From NCBI GenBank assembly GCA_021527695.1, contig JAKFAO010000006.1, positions 434,001-498,000 of the forward strand: DNA of 64,000 bases. The letters run 5' to 3'. The notes beneath the pieces were generated by a model. The model was not told the origin of the DNA. It searched no databases and was given only the letters and a program-made list of their open reading frames with translations. The stretch is from Naematelia aurantialba. Lineage: Eukaryota; Basidiomycota; Tremellomycetes; Tremellales; Naemateliaceae. Shown one piece after another: positions 11,592 to 23,395 of this stretch (positions are counted from its first letter, which is position 1; the number at the start of each line of letters is the position of its first letter). Made by a program: the position numbers and the translations under genes.

Positions 11592-12218
11592 GGTGCGCGG
11601 CTGTTTCACTGCGGACGTCAGCATGTCATGCCGAGTGCGAGGAAGGCGGCATGAAGTGAGCGGGGGTTCGTGTGTGAATGCCCGTGACACGCCTCTTGGC
11701 AATGTCTAGCCCTGGCCTGGTACAAGTTCATTCGTGCCGTGAGGCGACACCCAACGGGTTATGAGAGAGCGGGTAGTTGTATGTGTGTACGTTCTACTTC
11801 TCACCCATTCTGCAAGTGCCTTGTCTTGGTGAGCAGGTAGAAGAAATCAAGCGTCTATGAGCGAAACAGAGTAGAGTGGTACAAGGATAGGTAACGTCAG
11901 TTGAGATCGACGACAAGTATACGGCTCCAGCCCTCGAGCAGAGTCCAACTCCTCCTTTGATGCGCTAGACAAAGGAAGGAGCTTTGAAAAGAGCTTCCAG
12001 TAACGAATCAGCTAGTTCTCGAACCGTCCATCCCTCAGCAAAACAGCCAGTAGCAGTATGGGTGAGTACGGCTCCTCACTTTCCTCAGTATCAGTGTCGA
12101 CGTCAGTTCATGGGCTCACTCTGCCCCGCCATGTCCAGTCGGTATATACTATTCAGTAAGCGCGTGGGGCCAAAGATGAAGGGCAACGATTGATATTGTC
12201 CAGCATCGTCCACTCCCC
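11592..12218. other. Intergenic region, no gene seen
   Basis: 627 bp upstream of the minus-strand gene at 11591. Short frames only. An upstream exon of that gene may lie near 11600-11735. Confidence 0.3.
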
Positions 12219-12745
12219 ATGGCTCCACAAGTGTGCCTGAGCTGTCAAGCGGGTGAGCAGGAGGAATCGCCAAAGCTGGAACATTCGCTGAGGAATCCCA
12301 GGATACCTCACAGCACATAAGACCAGCCGGACAGGCCATATCTGCGGAATTCCCGTGATCCCCTTGCCTTCAGAAAATAGACTCATCTGCCCGACGTGCG
12401 GATACCACGCTTCATACTGTGAGTACTGATTGCATCCTACACATCGAAAGTTCGAGATCAACCGACTGGGTATACAGCTTATGCGCGCAATCGATACTAT
12501 CCGTGAGCGCGAGGCATACCTGCCGAGGGTCGAGTCTGAGCTGATGTCAACGTCTGCAGGGGGCGGCGGAATCCCAACTCTTGGGCAAGTGGACATTGGG
12601 GTCGAGGCGGCTTATGGGACCGCCGAGAAGAGTACACATATCATTGCGGGCCCGGTAGGAGGGGATGGTGGTTTTGAGATCGTGATGCCGCAGTGTAAGA
12701 GAGATACGTCCCGCCGTAAGAGAGACCATGAGTATCAAGAATGTA
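12219..12745 (+). CDS. Possible small zinc-ribbon-like gene (uncertain model)
   Basis: A plausible start at 12219 gives MAPQVCLSCQA. It then splices at GTGAGC to a short exon near 12375-12420 that reads NRLICPTCGYHASY, giving two CxxC pairs as in a zinc ribbon. After the next GTGAGT donor, a long plus-strand frame from about 12478 reads LMRAIDTIREREAYLPRVESEL, which looks like coding helix. However, the splice phases I tried do not join it cleanly to the CxxC exon. The 3' end would abut the convergent dienelactone hydrolase gene. It could equally be chance open frame. Confidence 0.25.
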
Positions 12746-12763
12746 TCGAATACAGCTGCATGC

Positions 12764-13992
12764 TCAGTGGGTGGTTGCGAAGTACTCGGCCAGGCGCTGG
12801 TACACGTCTTCAAACTGTTTCAAATTTTCCTCGTCCCGAAGGTTTGCTCTTGCCGCTGCCCACCCATGATGGCTGCTCAGTCATCAACACACTGCCCGCA
12901 CCGCAACCGAGGAGAAACGAAAAGAAAACGTACACCGTATCATAGAGCTTGAAATCGCTCTTGTCACCAAACTTCTCCTTGCTGACTTTGGAAATGTGCT
13001 CCACGACGTCCTTGGGCTCGTCTGCAGATGGATAGAAGCCCAATGGGACCGTCAGACCGTCTCCGTCCTCATTTGCGATCATCGCTGGGTGGACGACGGC
13101 GCCGCAGCAGAACGGAGAATCAGATCCAAGGGCGAGGAGGGCAAGCTTCCCACCTACACAGACGGGTTAGACCACGGCAGACAACACAGGTTACCAAGTA
13201 TGGGAGCATAACATACCCCAGCAGTAGCCAAGCACAGACACTGAGTGAAATCCCTTGTCTTTCAGGTATTTGGCAAATTTGAGCACCTCGGGCAGCCGGT
13301 CATCGATCTTTGCGCTGCCGCTATCAGCTTGATGTACCCGGGAGCTTGGGGGCACGGAGGCAGGTGATGCGTGACGACTTACGTGCCAGCAAAGAATTTT
13401 GCTAGCTCTTCCTTGTCGCCGTCCTTATCTTTGGGGAACGGCTTGCCGTGGAATATATCTGGCATGAAAATCTTGGTGGGTTTTGTCACTCGCAGGCGTG
13501 TAGCGAGGATATCCGAGCCCTTCGATGCAATCAGCTGATTGGCTTCTTCTCTGTATAACTGTCTGGCTGACCCGCTTGGTGGTCTCCCTATGTACGGAGG
13601 GTTATCGATGTTGGTTTGGTGCTGTGCCGAAGCTTACCAAAACCCAAAGATGTCATAGATCACCACAATCGCGTGCTTGGTATCGTCACTTCCGGTCTGC
13701 AGGCATTCAGCGGGTGTGATTGAGCCTCTTCGTCGCCGCTGCAACACTGGTGGCTAAAGTGACATATTTTAACTCACCACGTACACTTCCTCGAACCCTC
13801 CAAAATCCTTTTCAATCGTACCCTTGACCACATAGTCACCTGGTTCCGAGACGGGATGAGGGTGCTTTGGCTTGCTCGGGTTCGATGTGGACTGCGGGGG
13901 GCAGCATTCGTCTTGTTCTGCCGTTAGGTGACCATATGAGCTGACTGCAAGACATTTGTCTCTCTCTATTAGGGGATGGACTCACTCGACAT
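12764..13992 (-). CDS. Dienelactone hydrolase family protein
   Basis: The start is ATG at 13992 (MSKQDECCPPQ, after a short first exon with donor GTGAGTCC). The gene is split by several short introns. Key pieces: a nucleophile elbow at about 13210-13220 reading LGYCWG, which joins across an intron to GKLALLALGSD and gives the DLH G-x-C-x-G-G motif; HPAMIANEDGDGLTVPLGF; and the catalytic-His segment VHHGWAAARANL in the last exon, which ends at 12764. The protein begins with a Cys pair and a Pro/Lys-rich linker before the hydrolase fold. DLH enzymes are alpha/beta hydrolases with a Cys-Asp-His triad that open lactones such as dienelactone; fungal homologues are often of unknown substrate. The protein is predicted soluble, and its length (about 270) is normal. 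Substrate cannot be inferred. Confidence 0.75.
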
Positions 13993-14753
13993 GGTGCTGA
14001 TGAGGTATGCAATGATAGAGGAAGTGGTTTGGTAGCTTGCCAACGATGAGCTCATAGCTAGGCTTCGGTTACGTAACCACACCTTAAGCCTGGGGTGGGT
14101 TTGAGAAAAGCCACGTCAGTCTCTCAACCTGTAGAGAGCAGCACCGCCAGTGCGCTTGCTCAGGTAGGAGGATATTGTACACGGAACCGTCTCCCACCAT
14201 TACTCTATGGCACGTGATGGAATGAATTGAAGAGCTTCAGTCACATCGATGAGAGGAGGCAATTTTGGTGACGAGGAGTGGCTATTGAATGTTCTTGCAA
14301 CGAACGACGGGCTGAAGGAATACGACCGCGGATCTTCTCCTGCAACATTGGTCTTGGCCTTGGCGCCACTCTGCTATTGCAGTTGCACGCACTTCCCGCT
14401 CTACAATTCTGGGGACACTGTCGCCTCTGTGCTCGATGCCAACCTCGGACCGAGTGCCGTTAGTCAGGCAGCCAATGGATCGACCTGAATTCCAGATTTT
14501 ACGGCTCTGGTGTCTGGAGCCCCGCATTCATGTCGCCATTGAGCAAAAGTCTCATTCCGAAGAATCACTGCCGTGGACAAAAATCCACATTGAGCTCAAC
14601 AGCTCAACATCCTTCTCTCTGTATAGACAATCTCCCCCCTGGACCGGGATCTAGTGGCATCGTATCCAGTACTGCTACTGAGATTGGTTCAACCAGTTGG
14701 CCAAACCCCGTCAACGAGCTTGCAGCAGTATGTTTACGCTGGCTGCGATCCAC
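13993..14753. other. Divergent promoter region between DLH gene and sulfite reductase gene
   Basis: 761 bp shared by two divergent starts (13992 minus, 14754 plus). It contains a CACGTG site at 14211-14216, annotated separately. The open frames here are shadows without family signature. Confidence 0.45.
14211..14216. promoter_or_regulatory. CACGTG (Cbf1/E-box type) site upstream of sulfite reductase
   Basis: The palindrome CACGTG sits in GGCACGTGATGG, so the complementary strand reads ATCACGTG. That equals the yeast centromere/methionine element RTCACRTG bound by Cbf1 with Met4/Met28. It lies about 540 bp upstream of the MET5-like start. Sulfur-assimilation genes in yeast use this element. 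Use here is inference. Confidence 0.35.
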
Positions 14754-17700
14754 ATGGCTAACACTTTCCAGGCCATGTCCCTTCTTCCTACTCTCGCTAG
14801 TCTCCCCTCAACATCCTACTCCCACCCCATCTCGTCTGCTCCAGAGGGATCTATACGATTGAACCCATACCTCTCTCTCCCGCCTTCCTCGTCCCTCTTC
14901 ACCGATGGCACCTTTCTTCAGACTCTCCCAACCCCTCCGGCAGGCTCGATCGTTCATGTCGTTTCCGCCGACACCGTGACCGTTCCCCGATCAGACGATA
15001 CCGTCGTCTTGATCTCGCGAACCGCACAGGCTGCCTACGATCACGCTCTGTTGGGACTGGCGGTTGCGACGGAGAACGCAATCGTATACCACTTCATCGC
15101 GGACTCGGCTCTGTCCGGTCAAGTGGCAACCATCGACAACGTCGAAGAGTGGCTCTCGAAACCAGCTTCGCCAGCGCTGAATGGCAGTTCCAACGGCCAT
15201 GCAAGTGGTGATGGGGCCGACACGCTTCCTGAGAAATTCTTGGCCAAGTTCGAAGCCGCCGCCCTGTCTCTGCTCAAGACGGCTCGTCGTCCCCAGCGGC
15301 CGTTCACGCACAACTCTGCCGAGTCATCCAGGCTCGTCATCAACTTCCTCCCCACTTCCCTTCCCGGTGTTAACAGCCTTGACATCGCACTCGCCTCTCC
15401 TCTCCCTCGGGACAAGATCCGTCATGCATGCAAGCCCAACGAGGAGGTCGTCGTGGTCGAAGTGGGATCCAGCAAATTTGGACCCGCATGGGCGAGTGTT
15501 GTCGAGGCGCTAGAGGGGCTTGAAGTCCCCGTACGAAGTGTGCTGGTCGGCAAAGTGGACGATGTTGCTGCGATCACGGCTCCCATCGAGGGATCATTGC
15601 CTATTGCTCGGGTTGGATCTCCCCTGCCCACCCCGTCTGTACCTTCCACATCTATAGCATTGCCGTCAGCCGAATCGTCCTACACCGATCTTCTCACTTC
15701 CTCCCCATCTCCTCTTGAGATTCTCAACGACCCCAAATCCCTGTCTGCCAACGAGTCGACCAGTCCCCTATACGCCTTCGGCAAGGCAGTCGCCATCCGA
15801 CAAGAACGGGAGCGACTGGTGACACGTGCAAAGGAGGTCCTGAAAGCTGAGGGCACCAAACCAGAACTCCATGAGGCACTTGCGCAGTGGCTGATCGTCC
15901 GCGATGAGCCAAAATCAGCTGCGGCTGGCGAAAAGGTGGTCGCGGCTCTGCCCAAACCATCGACCGGCGCCGAGAAGGAGTTGATCGAGCTCGGTGCAAA
16001 GGGACACTGGACTAAGCGGAGTCTGTGGATTGTCATCTCCAATTCGTGGTCACAGGACCTCGCGTCGTCGGGCTTGCATCATGCTCTGGCTTCTGGTCTT
16101 GACGTTAATCTCCTGGTCTACGAGACTGCACCTTCCCCCTTCAGCCCTTTGGCGCCTGCTCAACCTGCACGGGAGCGAAAGAAGGACCTCGCCTTGTACG
16201 CACTCAACATGGGTGACATCTACGTGTCCTCTGTCGCTGTATATGCCGACTACTCGAATGTGATCAACGCAATGCGAGAGGCAGAGTCCTTCTCCGGGCC
16301 CGGTCTCGTATTGGCATACTTGCCATGGGGTGACGCAGACGACGGCAAGGACATCGGGCATGGAGAGAAGGCGGGTCCGCTCCAGCGGCTTCAGGAAACG
16401 AAACGAGCTGTGGCCGGGGGATGGTGGCCGCTATTCCGCTTTGATCCTCGTAAATCCGAGGACAAGCAGTTCACCATCGACAGCCCGATCATCAAGGAGA
16501 AACTTCGCGAATTCCTTGACCGGCAATCTCACCTATCCCAGCTCACTCTCGCAACACCCAACATCGAGGTTGTACCTAAATCAACGGGTGAGACGCTCGT
16601 AGCGTCGCGCAAGCAAAAAGCGCGCGAGGCGTATGACAAGCTTGTCAACTCGATGGATGGGCCAGGGCTACTGATTCTCTTTGCGTCAGACGGCGGTAAT
16701 GCTGAAAAAGTGGCGAAACGTCTATTGTCTCGAGCCAAGACTCGAGGTGTCGCTGCTTCCATCGGGGTTCTCGATTCGGTCGCTCAGACTGTTCCGGAGA
16801 CACTCACGGCTGAAGCAAACGTTGTCGTCATTACATCTACCGCGGGCCAGGGTGAAGCGCCACAAAACGGTCGCGAGTTCCACAAAGCCCTTGGAAAGCT
16901 TTCCTCCGATCCCTCCTTTGCCGAGACCAAGGTGACCGTGTTTGGTATGGGTGATTCCAACTATTGGCCCCGTAAGGAGGATTACGTGTACTACAACAAG
17001 CCGGGCAAAGAGTTCTTTGCCAAGCTATCGGAGCTTGGGTTTGGCGAGCTCTGTCCATTGGGTCTCGGCGACGACCAGGATCCAGATGGATGGCAGACTG
17101 GATACAAGCCCTGGGAGGCGGGCCTGTGGTGTGGGTTGGGTGTCGACAGTGTCGAGGTTGTCGAGGCACAAGAGGAGACCGTATGTATCTGTCTCAAGGA
17201 GGTGGACGAGACTGATGAATTCCAGGTGGCAAATGAGCACATCAAGATTGCGTCGGAATACCTGCGAGGCACCATTCTCGAGGGACTGAATGTGTGTTTT
17301 CTCTCTGTGCTACGTCAGACCGTGGCTGACCGAGCAGGACACTACCACCGGGGCCATCGGTGCATCCGACGCCCAGCTCACCAAGTTCCACGGCACTTAC
17401 ATGCAAGACGACCGGGACATTCGCGAGTCGCTCAAGGCCCAAGGTCTCGAGCCCGCATACTCATTTATGATTCGCGTTCGGTTGCCCGGCGGTGTGTGTA
17501 CTCCCGAACAGTGGCTTGCAATGGACCGCATATCGGACGAACACGGGAACAGCACGTTCAAGTTGACGACCCGGCAAACTTTCCAGTTCCACGGCATCAT
17601 CAAGCGGCATCTTAAACCCGCGATGCAAAGTATCAACAAATCATTACTGGATACCATTGCAGCGTGCGGTGACGTTAACCGAAATGTCCAGGCCTCTTGT

Positions 17701-19081
17701 AACCCACTTCTCTCGCGGACGCATGCTGCGGCCTACGCCTTTGCCAAGGGCGTGTCGGAGCACCTTTTGCCCCGGACATCGGCGTATCATGAAATCTGGC
17801 TGGACAAGAAACAGGTCGCGGGCGGCGAAGTGGCCGATTTTGAGCCACTATATGGACCGACCTACCTGCCGCGAAAGTTCAAGATCGCGGTGGCTGTGCC
17901 GCCTGATAACGCTGTAGACGTCTTCACAAATGACGTCGGCTTCATCGCAATTGTAGACAAGGATGGCGAAATCGAGGGCTACAACGTCTCGGTTGGAGGA
18001 GGTATGGGTGTCACCCACTCGAACAAAAAGACGTACCCACGTCTCGGGGATGTGATTGGGTTTGTGCGACCAGAAGAGGGCAACAAGATTGCCGAGAGCA
18101 TCATGTTGGTGCAGCGCGACAATGGGAACCGACAGGACCGCAAGAACGCTCGACTAAAGTACACGATCGACCGGCTCACGTTGCCAGTGTTCAAGTCGCT
18201 CGTAGAGGAACGATTTGGAAAGGCGCTAGCACCTGCGCGGCCATTCGAATTCACGTCCAACGTGGACAATTATGGCTGGGTCAAGGGTCACGATGGGCAC
18301 TGGCACTTTACCATGTTTATTGAGAATGGGCGTGTCGAGGACAATGCACGGCACCAGTTCAAGGCTGGTTTGAAGGAGATTGCAGAGCACCACAAGGGCG
18401 ATTTCAGGTTGACTGCGAACCAGCACCTAATCCTGGCGGACGTGCGTCCCGAGGACAAACCCGAGATGGAGCGGTTGCTTGCCAAGTGGGGCCTGGACAA
18501 TATCGACCACTCTGGACTACGGCTGAGCTCGAGCGCCTGCGTCGCTTTCCCTACCTGTGGTCTTGCGATGGCAGAGTCGGAACGGTGAGTCCATGGTCCA
18601 TGAGTCATGCGGGTTACCTCGCACCCCATTCATTCCGTGTTGGCACGACACGTCGCGTCGCGTCGCGTCACGATGCTGTGCTGGAGCTGACATTTCGTCT
18701 AGGTACCTGCCGATCCTGGTGGACAAGGTCGAACAGACGCTCGAGGAAGAAGGCTTGCGCTCCGACTCGATCGTGATGCGCATGACTGGCTGCCCTAACG
18801 GATGCGCGCGGCCGTGGGTCGCCGAGCTGGCGTTCGTGGGGAAGGCGCCCGGGTCGTACATGGTCATGTTGGGCGGTAACCACCTGGGCACGCGGTTGTC
18901 CAAGCCCGTCAAGTCGAGCATGACTGAACCGGAGATACTGGCGTGGCTCAAGCCGCTGATCAAGCGGTGGGCGGTGGAGCGAGAGGATGGAGAGCATTTC
19001 GGTGACTGGAGCGTGAGGGCGGGTATCGTCGCGGAAACGACGCACGGGACCAACTTTTGGGCCAACACCGATGCGTCGTAG
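14754..19081 (+). CDS. MET5: Sulfite reductase [NADPH] hemoprotein beta-component
   Basis: Three exons, 14754-17291, 17338-18584 and 18703-19081, join in frame to about 1387 residues, close to yeast Met5/Ecm17 (1442). The start is taken at MANTFQAMSLLP; the in-frame ATG at 14775 is an alternative. Domain order is a pyruvate-oxidoreductase-like N-terminal half, then a flavodoxin-like domain near residues 640-790 (ILFASDGGNAEKVAKRL, STAGQGEAP, GMGDSNYW), then two ferredoxin-like/heme half-domains of the nitrite/sulfite reductase family (KLTTRQTFQFHGI, NVQASCNPL). The siroheme/4Fe4S cysteines are present as CVAFPTC in exon 2 and TGCPNGC in exon 3. The enzyme reduces sulfite to sulfide with six electrons in cytosolic sulfur assimilation, paired with the flavoprotein alpha subunit (not in this window). 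The upstream CACGTG site fits sulfur control. The second intron contains a short CGTCG repeat. Confidence 0.93.
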
Positions 19082-19887
19082 GGACGTGTCTCAAGCATCA
19101 AGTGCAAGGTGTAGGTGTATGCATGGTATCTCATTTCACGTGCATGTACCAGACCACTCGCATGTACCAGACAAGGACAGGGTGCGACAGTATGTAAGGA
19201 TTTAGTAGCATGCTGGAAGCGTTGCGAGCATGTGACGGTAGAAGGAGGAGTTGGTAGCCTCGTGGCTGCTGTTCGCGGATGATTTTCAACGTGAACTTCC
19301 AGACGCGATGACATCAATTTCCATATGACTGGTGACTAGTGGGTTCGTGACCGCTGGCTGGCGTGTATCATGCCCTGGCAGGTCCGCTGCTAGGTTCAAT
19401 TTTACCCTTGCTACTGAAGCAGAGCCGCCGTTTTGCCGGTCAACACTGCGGTCGAGAGATGAAATTGCCGGCGACTTGCAGGCGTGCCGCTCGCCTCGAG
19501 ACTTGGCTTTACCCAGATCCTAGATTCGATCCTGTCATGCTGCCAAGCAGGCTCAGGGAGTCCTGAGCCAAAAGTCTACGCACGTTGGACGTCAACTGCG
19601 GGGATAGACTTTGCCGGCTCTCGCCGTGTTTTGCCGTGCCGTCGGGCCATTGGACCCCCGAGGACCGCGCACCACGCGCCAGTCTGCAGATGCAGCCATG
19701 TTTTTAATCTTCTCCAGGGAATACTCCACGGGCGCATTGGGGGAGCCGTACGGTACATCGCGGATACCCACGGGAGTGAGGCCAGAGGCGCAGGGGTATA
19801 AGACGCCCCAGCGAGGGGAACGACACGGCCCCCCGGTGTCTCCCCCGCAAATACTGCTCTGAGCCTCGCCGTTGCCACTCGCGCACC
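19082..19887. other. Intergenic region, no gene seen
   Basis: 806 bp between two tandem plus-strand genes. A CACGTG lies at 19138-19143. The last 200 bp before the MFS start are GC-rich. No coding frame with family support was found. Confidence 0.4.
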
Positions 19888-22336
19888 ATGTCCAACATCC
19901 AGGACGTCGAAGAGGGGGACAAGCAGTCGATCCAGCACGTCGAGGGGCCGCCGACGGACAAGGAGCTCGTGGACCGGCACCTGGCCGTCAAGATCCCCGA
20001 TGTGCTGATCAATCTGTCGCCCGAGGAGCTCGCCGAAGTCGACCGCAAGGCGACGCGCAAGCTCGATATCCTGCTCATGCCAGTGCTCGTCGTGCTCTAC
20101 ATCCTGTGAGTGCTACAGCTCCTACGCTGCTTTGCCTGGAGACCGGTGGCCAGAGACAGCGACTCACACGCGTTACAGCAACTACCTGGACAGGCAGAAC
20201 ATCTCGTCGGCCAAAATTGCCGGAATCAGCACCGATCTGGGCCTCACGGCCAACGACTACAGCACGGCCGTCGCCGTGCTCTTTGCAGGCTACGTCGCCC
20301 TGCAGGTCCCGAGCAACATGCTCGTCTCCAAGATCAAGTACCCGGGCATCTGTGGGTCGCGTCGCCGTCGTTCAGGCTCTGGCCGCGTCCACTGATATCA
20401 CAGACATCTGCATCATGTGTGCCGTGTGGGGTGTGATTTCCGGCTGCACGGGTGTGGTCCAAAGCTACGCAGGGCTGGCCGTCTGCCGCACGATCCTTGG
20501 TCAGTCTTGGGCCCGCCCCTTGAAAGGAATAACCAGCGCTGACACCGTCGCTCAGGTTTCGCTGAAGCGGCCTTCTTCCCCGGCGCCATTTTCCTGCTCT
20601 CGTCGTTCTACGAGAAGAAGCAAATGGCCTTCCGAACCGCCATCCTCTACTCGGGCTCTCAGATCGGCGTGAGTCTCGCCATCCATCCCACTTCTTCCAC
20701 ACCGGTGATCCGGCTGACGCCGTCCTATAGAACGCCTTTGGCGGTCTCTTTGCACTCGCCATCATCACGCTAGATGGAAAACACGGAATCGCAGGCTGGC
20801 GCTGGCTGTTCATCGTCGAGGGCGTCTTGTAAGCTTATCTTTTCCTCTCGAGGGTACAGAGTCCGAGGCTGACATCGGCGCGCGTAGGACCGTTGGTCTC
20901 GCTCTGATTTTCTCCACCTTCATCCCCAACACCCCAAGGGCCATTCGGTGGCTCAACGTCGAGGAGAAAGCGCAGCTGCAGTACCGCCTCGAAGTGGACC
21001 GCGCGAGTAAGGATGCGACCGACGAGGTCGGCGTCGGCACCGCATTTATGATGACTGTCACGGACGTGAGCCGCACTCCACTCGAGCAGTTTACAGTCCA
21101 CCATCCACTCCAAATTCTTTGCAAATCCATCGCTCTTTATCCTGTAGCTTCCAGTGCCACGATTATTTTGTCTGTGAAACACGTAGCTGACCAGCTATAC
21201 AGATCAAGACATGGCTGCTCTGTGCGGTGCTGGCCATGAACTACATTGCTGCATCCGTGACAAACTTTTGTGCGGATCCGTCCTCTTCTTCTCACCCAGT
21301 CTTGCCCTGTCAGCCATGCCTGGCCAGCCATGATCTTCTGTGCATGCGCGATTTTTCACTCCAGGCCTTGCGAATGACTTTCCCGTTGGATCCATTTGTC
21401 ACTGACTGACTCTCCGTGCAGTCCCAATCGTCGTCGCTGGACTGGGCTTCAACCGAACCACCACCCTCGCCATCACTGCCCCGCCGTACATCCTCTGCTG
21501 TATCGCCATCACCATCAACGGCTGGCACTCTGACAAGACGCGCGAGCGGGCTCTGCACATCATCTGCCCGTTCATCGTCACCATCATCGCCAATGTCATT
21601 GCCATCTCCACCACCAAGGTGGGTCGTCGGCCCTTCCTCTCTTCTTTCCCCTCTCCTTCACCCCTTGTCCTGTCGTTTGGAGCGCCGCTTTCGACTATAC
21701 AAGGAGAGCAGATGCTGATGACGCAGATTGCACCCCGATACGTCGCCATGTGCCTCCTGCCTGGCTCGTTCTACTCGGCGTCGATCGTTGTGCTTTCGTG
21801 GATCTCGAGCTCCACGACCGGCCCAGCGGTGAAGCGTGCGATCGTCTACGCCCTGTGAGTGACTGCGTTGCGGACCACCTCGTCCTTTCCGCATTCTACT
21901 GCGCCTCGTACCCTGCACCAGAGTCCCTCGTGTCTCTCACGGACTCCGGCAGCCTAGCATCAGGACGCGAAAGATTTAGAAAGGACCTGGCTGACAAGAA
22001 CCAGGATCAACGCGCTCTGCAACACTCCCAATATCTGTATGTTCCTCTACCCTCCTCTACCCGCCCCTTTCAGTGCCCTTCCCGTCTGTCCTCCGCGAGT
22101 AATATGAAGTACGTACTGACCAGACAGGGACGTCATACTTGTACGGCAACAACAGCCCACGCTACGTCCTCGCCTTTTCAGTGGACCTAGCAGCGTCAGT
22201 AGGCGTCATCTTTTTTGCCTCTATGACGTACTTCTACCTCCGGCGGGAGAACCGCAAGATCGAAGCGGGCCTGCCGATGGGCAAGAGCGGCCCCACGCTC
22301 GTGCAGATTGAGGGGGGATTCAGGTACCAGCTGTAG
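19888..22336 (+). CDS. MFS transporter, anion:cation symporter (allantoate permease/Dal5) type
   Basis: The start is ATG at 19888 (MSNIQDVEEGDKQS) and the stop is at 22336. Many short introns interrupt the gene. Exon 1 is 19888-20105 and joins exon 2 at 20179 to give LYILNYLDRQNISSAKIAG, the hallmark of the ACS family after TM1. Further pieces are YICIMCAVWGVISGCTG, FAEAAFFPGAIFLLSSFY, WRWLFIVEGVL, GLGFNRTTTLAITAP, ISSSTTGPAVKRA and SYLYGNNSPRYVLAF, matching the 12-TM layout and the conserved N-TSG/SSSTTG and W--YL-- motifs of Dal5/Tna1/vitamin-H-transporter relatives. The N-terminal about 70 residues and the tail (RKIEAGLPMG) are cytosolic. Substrates of this family include allantoate, nicotinate, biotin and pantothenate; which applies here cannot be told. 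Confidence 0.85.
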
Positions 22337-23395
22337 CGTGGTTGGCTTGGCTACTGGTTGGCCAGTGGACCGTGGTCTGGCTCATCAACGGGTTCGCCTG
22401 TGGACCGTGGTCTGTCTCATCAACGAGTCAGCCTATGTACCGTGGTCTGACTCGGCTACGGTTTGCCCGTGGAGTGTAACTCGGGCATCGGTCTGGGTAT
22501 GGGGAGAACGACCAAAACCCCAGGAAAGAAATAGGGGACTAGGAATTTGGGATCACGGCGGTCATTTGTAACAGTATGTTATGCAGCAATCTCACGACAG
22601 GCTACGATACATTCTGTGGCTCGTGATCTTTGTCGGGGAGTGGCACGGAACATACGAGCATACGCAGCTGCGCAGCAGTTTATGAGGCGGGGAAACAAGC
22701 GGCCCGTGCCCATGTTCATCATTCCAGGCCTGCATCTTCGTCGCTTGGCCACCAGTTCGCCACCCCTTGTACGCCGGACCGCACGCACCGAAGATGGGCT
22801 ATCCGACTGTTTGATCTTGCCACCGGGTCCTCGTTCAAGCGGGACAGAGGTCATGGCACCAGTCACTAGCAGGTACTGCACGTGTAGCCAGTTTCCAGTA
22901 CATTCTGCATGCCACTTGACTTCCCAACCTTCGTGCCCTACGGCCGCACCGCACGGACAGCGACAGCCTGTACGTGGAAGAACGTGCTCGACATCCGCTC
23001 ACCGTCGGCCCCGGGCAGGCCATGCATGTCCGCCGGAGCGCCCGACCGACATGATAGCGCAGGCCTTGCCTTTCTGCGCGTCCCCCTGAGCAAGCGCGCT
23101 CCGTGGTGTCGCTGACACCCGTCCTGCCGCCAGCCTTCGACGCGAAACAAATCCTCCTAGCCGTCCTTTGAGCGCCTCATACTCACAGTCGTGCTCTACG
23201 CACAGTCGCGGCTTCGGTCGTGTGAATGGCACTCTGTCTCACCGGCTGGACAGCCTAGAAGGCGATCAGTGGGCCTGGATCGCCCGCTCACATTGCTCAA
23301 GAAGGCCAGACGCCTTATCACCAGTGCTATCATGCGCCCTCTCCTGTAGCTCCGCCGCGTTCAACCGCTGGCTACCGCTGGTGATCTACTACACG
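22337..23395. other. Intergenic region with one small tandem repeat
   Basis: About 1.06 kb between the MFS gene and the next gene. It holds a 35 bp tandem repeat near its left end. Both strands have frames of 70-180 codons at 22547-23089, but their composition looks like shadows and no motif was recognised. Confidence 0.35.
22368..22472. repeat. 35 bp tandem repeat, three copies
   Basis: Three units each begin with a form of GACCGTGGTCTG, at 22368, 22403 and 22438 (the third starts TACC). The spacing is exactly 35 bp. Units 1 and 2 share CTCATCAACG; unit 3 is more diverged. The repeat lies just after the MFS stop codon, so it may be part of the 3' UTR. Confidence 0.7.

Noticed and set aside
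14697..14753. Further upstream start for sulfite reductase
   Set aside because: The frame there begins at a non-ATG codon; ATG 14754 or 14775 suffices to reach the normal protein length.
18645..18675. CGTCG simple repeat as possible functional element
   Set aside because: It lies within intron 2 of the sulfite reductase gene and is only a few units long.
22547..23089. 180-codon plus-strand open frame
   Set aside because: No motif, no splice support, overlaps equally long frames on the other strand; composition looks like chance in GC-rich DNA.
23168..23395. Upstream extension of the disordered protein gene
   Set aside because: The extension starts at a non-ATG or weak codon, and its composition differs from the rest; ATG 23396 is preferred.
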